Part shown: piece by piece, positions 1-4,952 of the stretch
How positions within the stretch are numbered: position 1 is the first letter of the stretch
Layout of the letters: each line of letters begins with the position of its first letter
Assembly: GCA_900552015.1 (NCBI GenBank)
Contig: URXY01000076.1
Span: 1 to 6,500, forward strand
Direction: 5' to 3'
Length of the DNA: 6,500 bases
Source: an uncultured Eubacteriales bacterium
Lineage (GTDB): Bacteria; Bacillota; Clostridia; Oscillospirales; Oscillospiraceae
The notes under the pieces: generated by a model
The model's input: only the letters and a program-made list of their open reading frames with translations
Told to the model about the DNA's origin: nothing
Databases searched by the model: none
Position numbers and translations under genes: made by a program

Positions 1-18
1 CCTAGCGGGTGGTTTTTT
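1..18 (+). terminator. Probable 3' half of a terminator for a plus-strand gene outside the window
   Basis: The window opens with CCTAGCGGGTGG followed directly by six T residues (13-18). This is what the 3' arm and U-tract of an intrinsic terminator look like when read on the plus strand. The matching 5' arm (something like CCACCCGC) would lie before base 1 and cannot be seen. If correct, a plus-strand gene ends just left of the window and converges on rplL. This is inference from half a structure. Confidence 0.45.
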
Positions 19-51
19 GTTCCGTGCTTCCGCACGGAACTGCCTCAAGGT

Positions 52-90
52 GAAAAAAATGCCCGTGTCGCATGACACGGGCATTTTCTG
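52..90 (-). terminator. Intrinsic terminator of the rplJ-rplL operon
   Basis: Bases 59-69 (ATGCCCGTGTC) and 74-84 form a perfect 11-bp stem with a GCAT loop. On the minus strand the stem is followed by a run of seven T residues (53-59, partly within the stem base), a classic rho-independent terminator 29 bases past the rplL stop. On the plus strand the same stem is followed by TTTTC, so it may also stop transcription coming from the left. Confidence 0.9.
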
Positions 91-113
91 AACTTGCAAA
101 CGGAGAGGTGAAA

Positions 114-485
114 TTACTTGATCTCGACCTTCGCGCCAGCCTCTTCGAGCTGCTTCTTGAAGTTCTCGGCATCCTCCTTGGACACGCCCTCCTTCAGAGC
201 CTTCGGAGCGGACTCGACGAAAGCCTTGGCCTCGGCCAGACCCAGACCAGCGATCTCGCGGACAGCCTTGATGACCTTGATCTTGGCAGCAGCGTCGAAA
301 CCGGCGAGGACGACGTCGAACTCGGTCTTCTCCTCGGCAGCGGGGGCAGCACCGCCGGCAGCGGGAGCAGCCATAGCAGCGGCGGAAACGCCAAACTCTT
401 CCTCGAGAGCGTGGACGAGCTCAGAGAGCTCCAGGACGGTAAGGCCCTTGATTTCTTCGATCATAGCGGTAACTTTCTCGCTCAT
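114..485 (-). CDS. rplL: Large ribosomal subunit protein bL12 (L7/L12)
   Basis: bL12 forms the flexible stalk of the large subunit, which recruits and stimulates translation factor GTPases. It binds L10 as dimers. The 123-residue product has the usual length and layout: an N-terminal dimerisation and L10-binding helix region (1-33), an alanine- and glycine-rich hinge (about 34-53) and the compact C-terminal domain (54-123), which includes the typical KIKVIKAVRE and GLGLAEAKAFVE segments. The ATG at 485 is chosen because AGGAGGA (494-500) sits 8 bases upstream. The gene follows rplJ after 58 bases, is the last gene of the rplJL transcript, and ends 24 bases before the terminator stem. bL12 is made in several copies per ribosome, which fits its own strong ribosome binding site. 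Confidence 0.98.
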   Translation of the reverse strand: MSEKVTAMIEEIKGLTVLELSELVHALEEEFGVSAAAMAAPAAGGAAPAAEEKTEFDVVLAGFDAAAKIKVIKAVREIAGLGLAEAKAFVESAPKALKEGVSKEDAENFKKQLEEAGAKVEIK

Positions 486-543
486 TGTAATGATCCTCCT
501 GATTTAAGATATTTGTTTTAAGTTAGTAGTTTGGTGCAGAAAA

Positions 544-1065
544 TTATTCTGCTGCGGCTTCCTCGGCGGGAGCGCCGTTCTTCTCGGCGATCTGCTTGAG
601 GACGCAAGCCAGGCCCGAGATGGGGGCCAGCATGGTGCCCAGGACCTGCGCCTGCAGGACGGGCAGCGCGGGGATAGCAGCCAGCGCGTTGATGGTAGCC
701 ATGTCGACAACTTTGCCTTCCATGAAGCCGCCCTTGATCTCGAACTTACCGTTGAGCTTCTTGGCATAGTCAGCGATCACACGCGCGGGAGCGACGGGAT
801 CTGCCGCGATGGCAAGAGACGTGGTACCGTTCAACTGATCATCGAGCTCGCTGAGGCCGACGTTGTTGAAAGCAAAGCGGAGCAGGGTGTTCTTAACAAC
901 AGCGTATTCGACCTCGTTCTTACGGCACTCGGCACGGAGCTCAGTGTCCTCCGCGACGGTGATGCCCTTGTAATCAACGATGACGCCGGCCGCTGCGCCC
1001 TGCAGCTTCTCGGTCAGAGAGGCCACGATCGCCTGCTTTTCAGACAGAACTTTTGCGTTAGGCAT
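544..1065 (-). CDS. rplJ: Large ribosomal subunit protein uL10
   Basis: uL10 anchors bL12 dimers to the large subunit, and the L10(L12)4 complex is the known repressor of its own operon. The 173-residue product has the family's usual length. It shows the N-terminal rRNA-binding domain with DYKGITVAED (31-40) and VVKNTLLRFA (57-66), a central domain to about residue 120, and a C-terminal helical region (about 125-160) that binds bL12. It ends in an alanine- and glutamate-rich tail. The start at 1065 is set by GGAGGTGA (1076-1083) at 10 bases, and the MPNAKVLSEKQ beginning is typical. The gene is preceded by its own promoter and L10 leader, and is followed by rplL. Confidence 0.98.
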   Translation of the reverse strand: MPNAKVLSEKQAIVASLTEKLQGAAAGVIVDYKGITVAEDTELRAECRKNEVEYAVVKNTLLRFAFNNVGLSELDDQLNGTTSLAIAADPVAPARVIADYAKKLNGKFEIKGGFMEGKVVDMATINALAAIPALPVLQAQVLGTMLAPISGLACVLKQIAEKNGAPAEEAAAE

Positions 1066-1095
1066 TTTCTTGATTTCACCTCCGTTGGATTTTGC

Positions 1096-1112
1096 GGCAC
1101 GCTTCGCGTGCC
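1096..1112 (-). other. Small GC hairpin between the L10 attenuator and rplJ
   Basis: GGCACGC and GCGTGCC pair perfectly over 7 bp with a three-base loop (GAA as read on the minus strand). It lies between the attenuator U-tract and the rplJ ribosome binding site and has no T-run, so it is not a terminator. Its role is unknown; it resembles the other tri-loop hairpins in the gaps of this window. Confidence 0.6.
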
Positions 1113-1129
1113 AGGGGAAAGAGGCGTTC

Positions 1130-1168
1130 TAAAAAGGAAACCGTCCTCATGCAGGACATGAGGACGGT
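1130..1168 (-). terminator. Attenuator hairpin of the L10 leader
   Basis: ACCGTCCTCATG and CATGAGGACGGT (1140-1151 with 1157-1168) form a perfect 12-bp stem with a five-base loop. On the minus strand it is followed by TTCCTTTTTAG. It lies 65 bases before rplJ, so it must be read through for rplJL expression. The first arm overlaps the proposed antiterminator partner (1160-1167), so the two structures exclude each other. Confidence 0.88.
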
Positions 1169-1243
1169 AAAGCAATCATAAAATGTTTGCCATCCTCGGC
1201 AGGACTTACGAGGAGGCCCTCACCTGCTGTCTTTGGAACGCTC
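1131..1243 (-). ncRNA. L10 leader (autoregulatory leader of rplJL)
   Basis: Read on the minus strand, the leader starts about GAGCGTTCC, contains CCAAAGACAGCAGGTG and later AAGTCCTGCCGAGG, and ends in an intrinsic terminator. These are the recognisable conserved parts of the Firmicute L10 leader family, in which L10(L12)4 binds a kink-turned stem. GCAGG (1223-1227) can pair with CCTGC (1199-1203). GCCTCCTCG (1209-1217) can pair with CGAGGATGGC (1189-1198) if one U is bulged. The GAGGATGG part (1190-1197) is instead able to pair with CCGTCCTC (1160-1167), the first arm of the terminator, giving an antiterminator. The expected logic from the family is that surplus L10(L12)4 stabilises the first fold and so allows termination. 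The helices were found by eye and the exact fold is inference. Confidence 0.88.
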
Positions 1244-1247
1244 TAAT

Positions 1248-1276
1248 AGTATATCCAGAGCCGGCAGCATTGTCAA
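1248..1276 (-). promoter_or_regulatory. Near-consensus sigma-A promoter for rplJL
   Basis: The minus strand reads TTGACA (1271-1276), a 17-base spacer and TATACT (1248-1253). This is a full-consensus -35 at optimal spacing. Transcription should begin near 1241-1243, exactly where the L10 leader begins. A seven-base A-tract on the minus strand (1289-1295) lies upstream and could act as an UP element. The promoter shows rplJL can be transcribed independently of rplKA. Confidence 0.88.
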
Positions 1277-1472
1277 CCCCAAATATCGTTTTTTTCCGCA
1301 AAATACCCCATATTTGCGCCGCGCACAGCGCAAATCAACTTAAATCACAATTTGCCGCGACATGCGCGTCAGAAAAATACCGCGGCTCAGCCGCGATCGC
1401 GCGGCGACACCAGTTCGCAAACTGGTGAGGGGGGATCTAAAGTGGGGACAGCGTCCCCCTCTTTAAGTTTTC
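1277..1472. other. Gap between rplA and the rplJ promoter, with several hairpins
   Basis: No gene is seen here. It holds ATTTGCGC/GCGCAAAT (1312-1319 with 1328-1335, loop of 8), CGCGG/CCGCG (1381-1385 with 1391-1395), CACCAGTT/AACTGGTG (1408-1415 with 1420-1427, loop of 4) and GGGGAC/GTCCCC (1444-1449 with 1453-1458, loop AGC). The last two follow the rplA stop closely and may protect or end the rplA transcript, but none has a proper U-tract. Whether transcription from rplKA stops or continues into rplJL is therefore open. Confidence 0.6.
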
Positions 1473-2162
1473 TTAGATCTTTGCGGTGTTCATCTTAACG
1501 CCGGGGCCCATGGTGGAGGCGGCGACGCAGGACTTGATATACTGGCCCTTGGAAGCGGCAGGCTTGGCCTTGATGATAGCGCCCATGAGAGCATTGAAGT
1601 TCTCAGCGAGCTTCTCGGGGCCGAAGGACACCTTGCCGATGGGGCAGTGGATGATGTTGGTCTTGTCGAGACGGTACTCGACCTTACCGGCCTTGGACTC
1701 CTGAACAGCCTTGGCAACGTCGGGGGTGACGGTACCGGCCTTCGGGGAGGGCATCAGGCCCTTGGGGCCGAGGACTTTACCGAGACGGCCCACAACACCC
1801 ATCATGTCAGGGGAAGCGACGACGACGTCGAAGTCGAACCAGTTTTCCTTCTGGATCTTCTCGACGAGGTCCATCTCGCCGACATAGTCAGCGCCGGCGG
1901 CCTTGGCAGCCTCGGCCTTGTCGCCCTTGGCGAAGACGAGAACGCGGACGTTCTTGCCGGTGCCGTTGGGGAGGACGATGGCGCCGCGGACCTGCTGGTC
2001 AGCGTGACGGGAGTCGACGCCCAGCTTGACGTGCAGCTCGACGGTCTCGTCGAACTTCGCGGAAGCGGTCTTGCAGATCAGGCCGAAGCCCTCTGCGGCG
2101 TCATACTGCGTGTTCTTTTCGATCTGCTTTGCAGCATCCTGATACTTTTTACCTCTAAACAT
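1473..2162 (-). CDS. rplA: Large ribosomal subunit protein uL1
   Basis: uL1 forms the mobile stalk near the E site that helps release deacylated tRNA. In many bacteria it also represses its own rplKA message. The 229-residue product is of usual length. Domain I is formed by residues about 1-66 plus 160-229, around the inserted domain II (about 67-159). The family signature GRLGKVLGPKGLMPSPKAGT lies at 125-144. The C-terminal KGQYIKSCVAASTMGPGVK is also typical. The start at 2162 is set by AGGAGG (2172-2177), which overlaps the first base of the rplK stop complement, leaving only 14 bases between the two genes and suggesting coupled translation. I could not identify a clear L1-binding mimic in the message by eye. 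Confidence 0.98.
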   Translation of the reverse strand: MFRGKKYQDAAKQIEKNTQYDAAEGFGLICKTASAKFDETVELHVKLGVDSRHADQQVRGAIVLPNGTGKNVRVLVFAKGDKAEAAKAAGADYVGEMDLVEKIQKENWFDFDVVVASPDMMGVVGRLGKVLGPKGLMPSPKAGTVTPDVAKAVQESKAGKVEYRLDKTNIIHCPIGKVSFGPEKLAENFNALMGAIIKAKPAASKGQYIKSCVAASTMGPGVKMNTAKI

Positions 2163-2176
2163 TGTTCACACCCTCC

Positions 2177-2602
2177 TTATTCTTCGACGACAACGCCCAT
2201 GGAGCGTGCGGTACCGGCGATCATGCTCATCGCGGACTCGAGAGTGCTCGCGTTGAGATCGCGCATCTTCATCTCAGCGATCTTCTGGACGGAAGCCTTG
2301 GAAATGGTGGCGACCTTCGTCTTGTTGGGGACGCCGGAGCCGGACTCGATGTTGCACTCCTTCTTGATCAGGACCGCAGCGGGAGGAGTCTTGGTAACAA
2401 AGGAGAAGGAACGGTCGGCATACACCGTGATGACAACGGGGATGATGAGACCCATGTCGTTCTTGGTGCGCTCGTTGAATTCCTTCGTGAACGCAGCGAT
2501 GTTGACGCCGTGCTGACCGAGCGCGGGGCCAACGGGGGGTGCGGGAGTTGCTTTGCCTGCAGGGATCTGCAGCTTAACGTAACCGGTGATCTTCTGTGCC
2601 AT
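2177..2602 (-). CDS. rplK: Large ribosomal subunit protein uL11
   Basis: uL11 binds the GTPase-associated centre of 23S rRNA, at the thiostrepton site, and is needed for the RelA stringent response. Starting at 2602 the product is 141 residues, the standard length, and begins MAQKITGYVKLQIPAGKA. The N-terminal domain carries the proline-rich APPVGPALGQHGVNI segment (21-35). The C-terminal rRNA-binding domain ends with the family signature in residues 112-136 (key stretch KMRDLNASTLESAM). The frame is open 27 codons further upstream, but AGGAGGTG (2609-2616) just before 2602 and the standard N-terminus show that the upstream codons are not used. It follows nusG after 118 bases and precedes rplA closely. 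Confidence 0.98.
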   Translation of the reverse strand: MAQKITGYVKLQIPAGKATPAPPVGPALGQHGVNIAAFTKEFNERTKNDMGLIIPVVITVYADRSFSFVTKTPPAAVLIKKECNIESGSGVPNKTKVATISKASVQKIAEMKMRDLNASTLESAMSMIAGTARSMGVVVEE

Positions 2603-2720
2603 GAGAGGCACCTCCTTAATATTGATGTGGTAACGGCCGGCGATTCCGGCCGCCCTTGGCGAGACGCGCAGCGTCTCTCCCACGTTTGCCGCGTTTGCGG
2701 CTCATCGCTTTTGGCGGTGA
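2603..2720 (-). other. nusG-rplK spacer with three stacked hairpins
   Basis: This 118-base spacer holds three perfect stems in a row: CGGCCGG/CCGGCCG (2634-2640 with 2646-2652), GAGACGC/GCGTCTC (2661-2667 with 2671-2677, loop GCA) and GCCGC/GCGGC (2688-2692 with 2697-2701). None is followed by a T-run on the minus strand, and no convincing promoter is seen, so the rplKA message is probably part of the rpmG-nusG transcript. Such a leader could hold an L1 regulatory site or an RNA processing signal, but I see no recognisable one. Confidence 0.55.
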
Positions 2721-3251
2721 TTACGGTTCCACCACTTCGACCTGATCGAGCTCGAGCTCGACCGGCGTCTCGCGTCCGAACATGGACACGACCACGCACA
2801 CTCTGTTCTTCTCTGCGTCGATCTCTTCGACCGTGCCGAGGAAGGACGAAAGCGGGCCGTCGGTGATCTTGACCTGATCGCCGACATTGTAGCGCACCAC
2901 GATCTCGCGGCGCTCCATGCCGAGGGCCAGGACTTCCTCCTCCGTGAGGGGGATGGGTTCATTGTTCGCAGTGCCGACAAACCCAGTCACACCGCGAATG
3001 TTGCGGATCAGATGCCAGGTGTCGTCCGTCATGATCATCTTGACGAGCACGTAGCCCGGGAAGACCTTGCGCTCGACTTCCTTCGTCTCGCCCGAGTCGG
3101 TCACTTCCGTAACGGTCTCCAGCGGGATCTGGATGTCGAGGATCATATCCTCCAGATGGCGGTTGGCGACGAACTTCTCGATGGCGGTCTTGACTGCGTT
3201 TTCATAGCCGGAGTAAGTATGTGCGACATACCACTTAGCGTTATCAGCCAT
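2721..3251 (-). CDS. nusG: Transcription termination/antitermination factor NusG
   Basis: NusG binds the clamp of RNA polymerase, alters pausing and processivity, and links transcription to Rho or to the ribosome. The 176-residue product has the normal size. The NGN domain spans about 5-110 and includes KWYVAHTYSGYEN (6-18), FPGYVLVKM (64-72) and WHLIRNIRGVTGFVG (79-93). The KOW domain follows at about 121-176, starting YNVGDQVKITDGPLSSFLG. The start at 3251 is supported by AGGAG (3259-3263) and lies 13 bases after secE, an arrangement common to most bacteria. Confidence 0.98.
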   Translation of the reverse strand: MADNAKWYVAHTYSGYENAVKTAIEKFVANRHLEDMILDIQIPLETVTEVTDSGETKEVERKVFPGYVLVKMIMTDDTWHLIRNIRGVTGFVGTANNEPIPLTEEEVLALGMERREIVVRYNVGDQVKITDGPLSSFLGTVEEIDAEKNRVCVVVSMFGRETPVELELDQVEVVEP

Positions 3252-3264
3252 GACTGCTCTCCTG

Positions 3265-3474
3265 TTAGCCCGCGAGGCCGATCAGCAGATTAACTGCGGA
3301 AACGGCGACATAGTCGAAGATCCAGATGCAGGCGCCGACGACGAGGGAGCACAGCAGCACAGTGCCGGTGTTCTTCGCGGTGGTGGATGCAGTGGGCCAC
3401 ACGACCTTTTTCAGTTCGCTTCTCATTTCACGGAACCATTTGGCGCGGTCCTTTTTCTTCTTTTCTTCTGCCAT
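3265..3474 (-). CDS. secE: Preprotein translocase subunit SecE
   Basis: SecE is the clamp-like membrane subunit of the SecYEG protein channel. The 69-residue product is the short Gram-positive form with one membrane segment. It has a charged N-terminus (MAEEKKKKDRAKWF), the conserved amphipathic motif ELKKVVWPT (20-28) and a hydrophobic stretch from about 38 to 66. The start at 3474 is preceded by AGGAAAGG (3485-3492), a weaker ribosome binding site than those of its neighbours. It sits between rpmG (20 bases upstream) and nusG (13 bases downstream), the classic order. Confidence 0.96.
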   Translation of the reverse strand: MAEEKKKKDRAKWFREMRSELKKVVWPTASTTAKNTGTVLLCSLVVGACIWIFDYVAVSAVNLLIGLAG

Positions 3475-3494
3475 GTTTCAACAACCTTTCCTAA

Positions 3495-3644
3495 TTACTT
3501 GGTTTCGGTGTGGACGGTGTGCTTCTTGCAGAAGGGGCAGTACTTGTTCAGCTCAAGCTTGTCCGGGGTGTTCTTCTTGTTCTTCATCGTGTTGTAGTTT
3601 CTCTGCTTGCACTCGTTGCATCTGAGCGTGATCTTAATGCGCAT
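3495..3644 (-). CDS. rpmG: Large ribosomal subunit protein bL33, four-cysteine form
   Basis: This small gene encodes 49 residues beginning MRIKITLRCNECKQRNYNTM and ending KYCPFCKKHTVHTETK. bL33 is a large-subunit protein near the E site. Cysteines at 9, 12, 36 and 39 form two CxxC pairs, the zinc-binding (C+) version of the protein, as opposed to zinc-free paralogues used under zinc shortage in some Firmicutes. AGGAGGTG (3652-3659) precedes the ATG at 3644 by 7 bases. It is the first gene of the rpmG-secE-nusG transcript and lies about 150 bases after the proposed promoter. Confidence 0.96.
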   Translation of the reverse strand: MRIKITLRCNECKQRNYNTMKNKKNTPDKLELNKYCPFCKKHTVHTETK

Positions 3645-3799
3645 CTAACGGCACCTCCTTATTTACTCAGCTCCGTTTGCCAAAAGCGGCATGAAGCTGG
3701 CGATTGCCTCCCTGCTCTCAAATTTGAGGGGTGCTTTTCCCTTGCGTGCCGAGAAGCAAAAGCGCGCAAAAAGAAAGCCCTCTTTCACAGGTAAGTAAG
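3645..3799 (-). promoter_or_regulatory. Leader of the rpmG-secE-nusG transcript
   Basis: About 150 bases lie between the predicted start of transcription (near 3793) and rpmG. Visible structure includes the 12-base palindrome CTCAAATTTGAG (3717-3728), and GCTTTT/AAAAGC complementarity within about 3733-3765. A very small stem, GAAAG/CTTTC with loop AGGG, is followed by five T residues on the minus strand (about 3768-3786). The last could be a feeble attenuator but is probably too weak. A nine-codon open frame (start at 3692, stop 3663-3665) has no ribosome binding site at suitable spacing. No known riboswitch class is recognised. Confidence 0.4.
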
Positions 3800-3829
3800 A
3801 TGATACCACATGGTATGTCCAGCCGTCAA
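3800..3829 (-). promoter_or_regulatory. Probable sigma-A promoter of rpmG-secE-nusG
   Basis: The minus strand reads TTGACG (3824-3829), an 18-base spacer and TATCAT (3800-3805), with TG shortly before the -10. The dyad ATACCA-CA-TGGTAT (3803-3816) overlaps the -10 and the spacer. Upstream of the -35, A5 tracts on the minus strand at 3834-3838 and 3844-3848 are 10 bases apart, resembling an UP element or a bend. The hexamer match and position before the operon make it a good candidate, though it is not proven. Confidence 0.7.
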
Positions 3830-3953
3830 GCACTTTTTGCACGTTTTTGCAGAAAATCGCGCAGATTTTGCGCTCTTTCCCCTGTTTTTTCTCTCCCGCT
3901 GCCTCTCTTGACGCGATTTTTCCGTTTCCGCACGCCACTTCTCTGCCCCGCGC

Positions 3954-3982
3954 TTGCTTTTTGGTCAAAAATCCTGTATGCT
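3954..3982 (+). promoter_or_regulatory. Possible promoter of ruvX
   Basis: TTGCTT (3954-3959), a 17-base spacer and TATGCT (3977-3982) with TG directly before it form a reasonable plus-strand promoter. Transcription would start near 3988-3990, giving a leader of about 26 bases with the AGGAGG at 4003-4008. The match is moderate, but no better candidate is seen between the rpmG promoter and ruvX. Confidence 0.6.
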
Positions 3983-4014
3983 GGCAGTCAAAAGAAACTC
4001 TCAGGAGGCAATTT

Positions 4015-4434
4015 ATGAAGATCATGGCCATCGACTACGGCGACGCGCACACCGGCGTCGCGATCTCAGACCGCACGCTGACGCTCACTGGATCTTCGAC
4101 CGTTATCACCGCGTACCGGCCCGAGGCCGTCATCGAAAAGCTGCTGCCGCTCATCTCTGAGCACGAGGTCTCAGAGCTCGTGCTCGGCCACCCGCTCAAC
4201 ATGGACGGCACGCGCGGCCCCCGCGCAGAAAAGGCCGAGGGCTTCGCCGAAATGCTGCGCGAGGCCACGTCGCTCCCCGTCACGCTCTGGGATGAGCGCC
4301 GCACGACCGTCGACGCACACAATATTTTATTGAATAATGGCAAGCGCGCCAAGGAGCGCAAGAAAACCGTCGACGCCGTCGCGGCGAGCCTGATGCTTGA
4401 AGGTTACTTAACCTTCAAAAAACGTCAAGGGTAA
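4015..4434 (+). CDS. ruvX: RuvX/YqgF-family putative pre-16S rRNA nuclease
   Basis: RuvX/YqgF is an RNase H-fold protein implicated in final trimming of the 16S rRNA 5' end and, by fold, related to Holliday junction resolvases. The 139-residue product has the family's usual length. Likely catalytic acidic residues are D7 in AIDYGDAHTGVAISD, D93 in LWDERRTT and D120 in KTVDAVAASLML. The LGHPLNMDGTRGPRA segment (58-71) is the familiar central motif. The ATG at 4015 follows AGGAGG (4003-4008) and gives the standard N-terminus; the frame is open upstream from 3847, but that part is not family-like and lies over the promoter. It is the only plus-strand gene and converges on recF. Inside its last codons, TGAAGGTTA/TAACCTTCA (4398-4406 with 4409-4417) form a perfect inverted repeat. 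Confidence 0.95.
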   Translation: MKIMAIDYGDAHTGVAISDRTLTLTGSSTVITAYRPEAVIEKLLPLISEHEVSELVLGHPLNMDGTRGPRAEKAEGFAEMLREATSLPVTLWDERRTTVDAHNILLNNGKRAKERKKTVDAVAASLMLEGYLTFKKRQG

Positions 4435-4441
4435 CATATCA

Positions 4442-4549
4442 CAGCGCGGCAGCGCTGCACTTTGTTCCCCTGCGCCGCGCAGGGGAGCGGGACAAAGGGG
4501 CCATTCTCTTTCGCAAAAGAGAATGGCCCCTTTGAAACCCAAAGAGAAA
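4442..4549 (+). repeat. Three-hairpin module, left copy, downstream of ruvX
   Basis: Starting 7 bases after the ruvX stop: hairpin 1 is CAGCGC-GGCA-GCGCTG (4442-4457). A linker containing TTTGT follows. Hairpin 2 is CCCCTGCG-CCG-CGCAGGGG (4467-4485). After a 7-base linker, hairpin 3 is a perfect 19-bp stem (4493-4511 with 4516-4534, loop CGCA). The tail GAAACCCAAAGAGAAA ends at 4549. The tail repeats the AAAGAGAA of the 3' arm of hairpin 3, so the TTCTCTTT of the 5' arm has two possible partners. There is no U-tract, so this is not a standard terminator. Confidence 0.85.
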
Positions 4550-4923
4550 GGCTTCCATTGCAAGCGAGCAGCTCGAAGAGCTGCAATGCTTGCCGATTGC
4601 ACTGCCCATAGCGCGGCAGAGCCGCGTTGGGTGTTGCTATACGATTTGGCTTGCTTCTACTACCCGCTGCCGCTCTGCCAGTCTCGTAGAAGTTCAGCCT
4701 AATTTCCGTCTACCGCCAGTCTCATCAGTGCGGCGAGCGCAGCAATGCCGCTATTTCGCACGCAGTCTGCCGCCGAGAAAACGTCACTCGCGCCTCACGA
4801 TAGTAAGGCGCAGTTGCAAGCGGTCACGAATCGCAGAGATTCATGGCGAAGCCATGTACACCGCACCCACACTGCGCAGCGCGTGCAGTCATTCAAGCTA
4901 CAAACTGGCAATGTAAGCGGGGT

Positions 4924-4952
4924 CGAGGGGTAAGGCCCCTCGTGTTTCTCTT
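4924..4952 (+). terminator. Weak terminator-like hairpin, plus strand
   Basis: CGAGGGG and CCCCTCG (4924-4930 with 4936-4942) form a 7-bp stem with loop TAAGG, followed by TGTTTCTCTT on the plus strand. It could end a transcript coming from ruvX about 490 bases upstream, or a non-coding RNA made within the gap. The U-tract is interrupted and the call is tentative. Confidence 0.35.

Noticed and set aside
19..40. Hairpin GTTCCGTGC/GCACGGAAC taken as a terminator
   Set aside because: The T-run (13-18) lies on its 5' side on the plus strand and becomes an A-run on the minus strand, so neither direction gives a proper terminator.
1183..1428. Plus-strand open frame of 81 codons
   Set aside because: It covers the L10 leader and the rplJ promoter in antisense, has no ribosome binding site and no family resemblance.
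1647..2516. Long plus-strand open frame of 289 codons
   Set aside because: It is antisense to rplA and rplK; the Asp-, Leu- and Gly-rich product is typical of the reverse strand of GC-rich ribosomal protein genes.
2603..2683. N-terminal extension of rplK by 27 codons
   Set aside because: It runs over hairpins and over the strong ribosome binding site at 2609-2616; starting at 2602 gives the standard 141-residue uL11.
3768..3786. Attenuator in the rpmG leader
   Set aside because: The stem is only 5 bp and AT-rich, although five T residues follow; it is too weak to call as a terminator.
3847..4014. N-terminal extension of ruvX by 56 codons
   Set aside because: It lies over the probable promoter, and the family start MKIMAIDYG follows a clear AGGAGG just before 4015.
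3663..4031. Minus-strand open frame of 122 codons upstream of rpmG
   Set aside because: It crosses both proposed promoters and the leader, and shows no recognisable protein features.
4398..4417. Inverted repeat at the end of ruvX taken as a terminator
   Set aside because: It is within the coding sequence and followed by A residues on the plus strand; on the minus strand the T-run comes before the stem.
4590..4916. Open frame of 108 codons on the plus strand in the ruvX-recF gap
   Set aside because: The start lies inside a hairpin with no ribosome binding site, the product is rich in Arg, Ser and Cys without a recognisable fold, and the frame runs through several palindromes.
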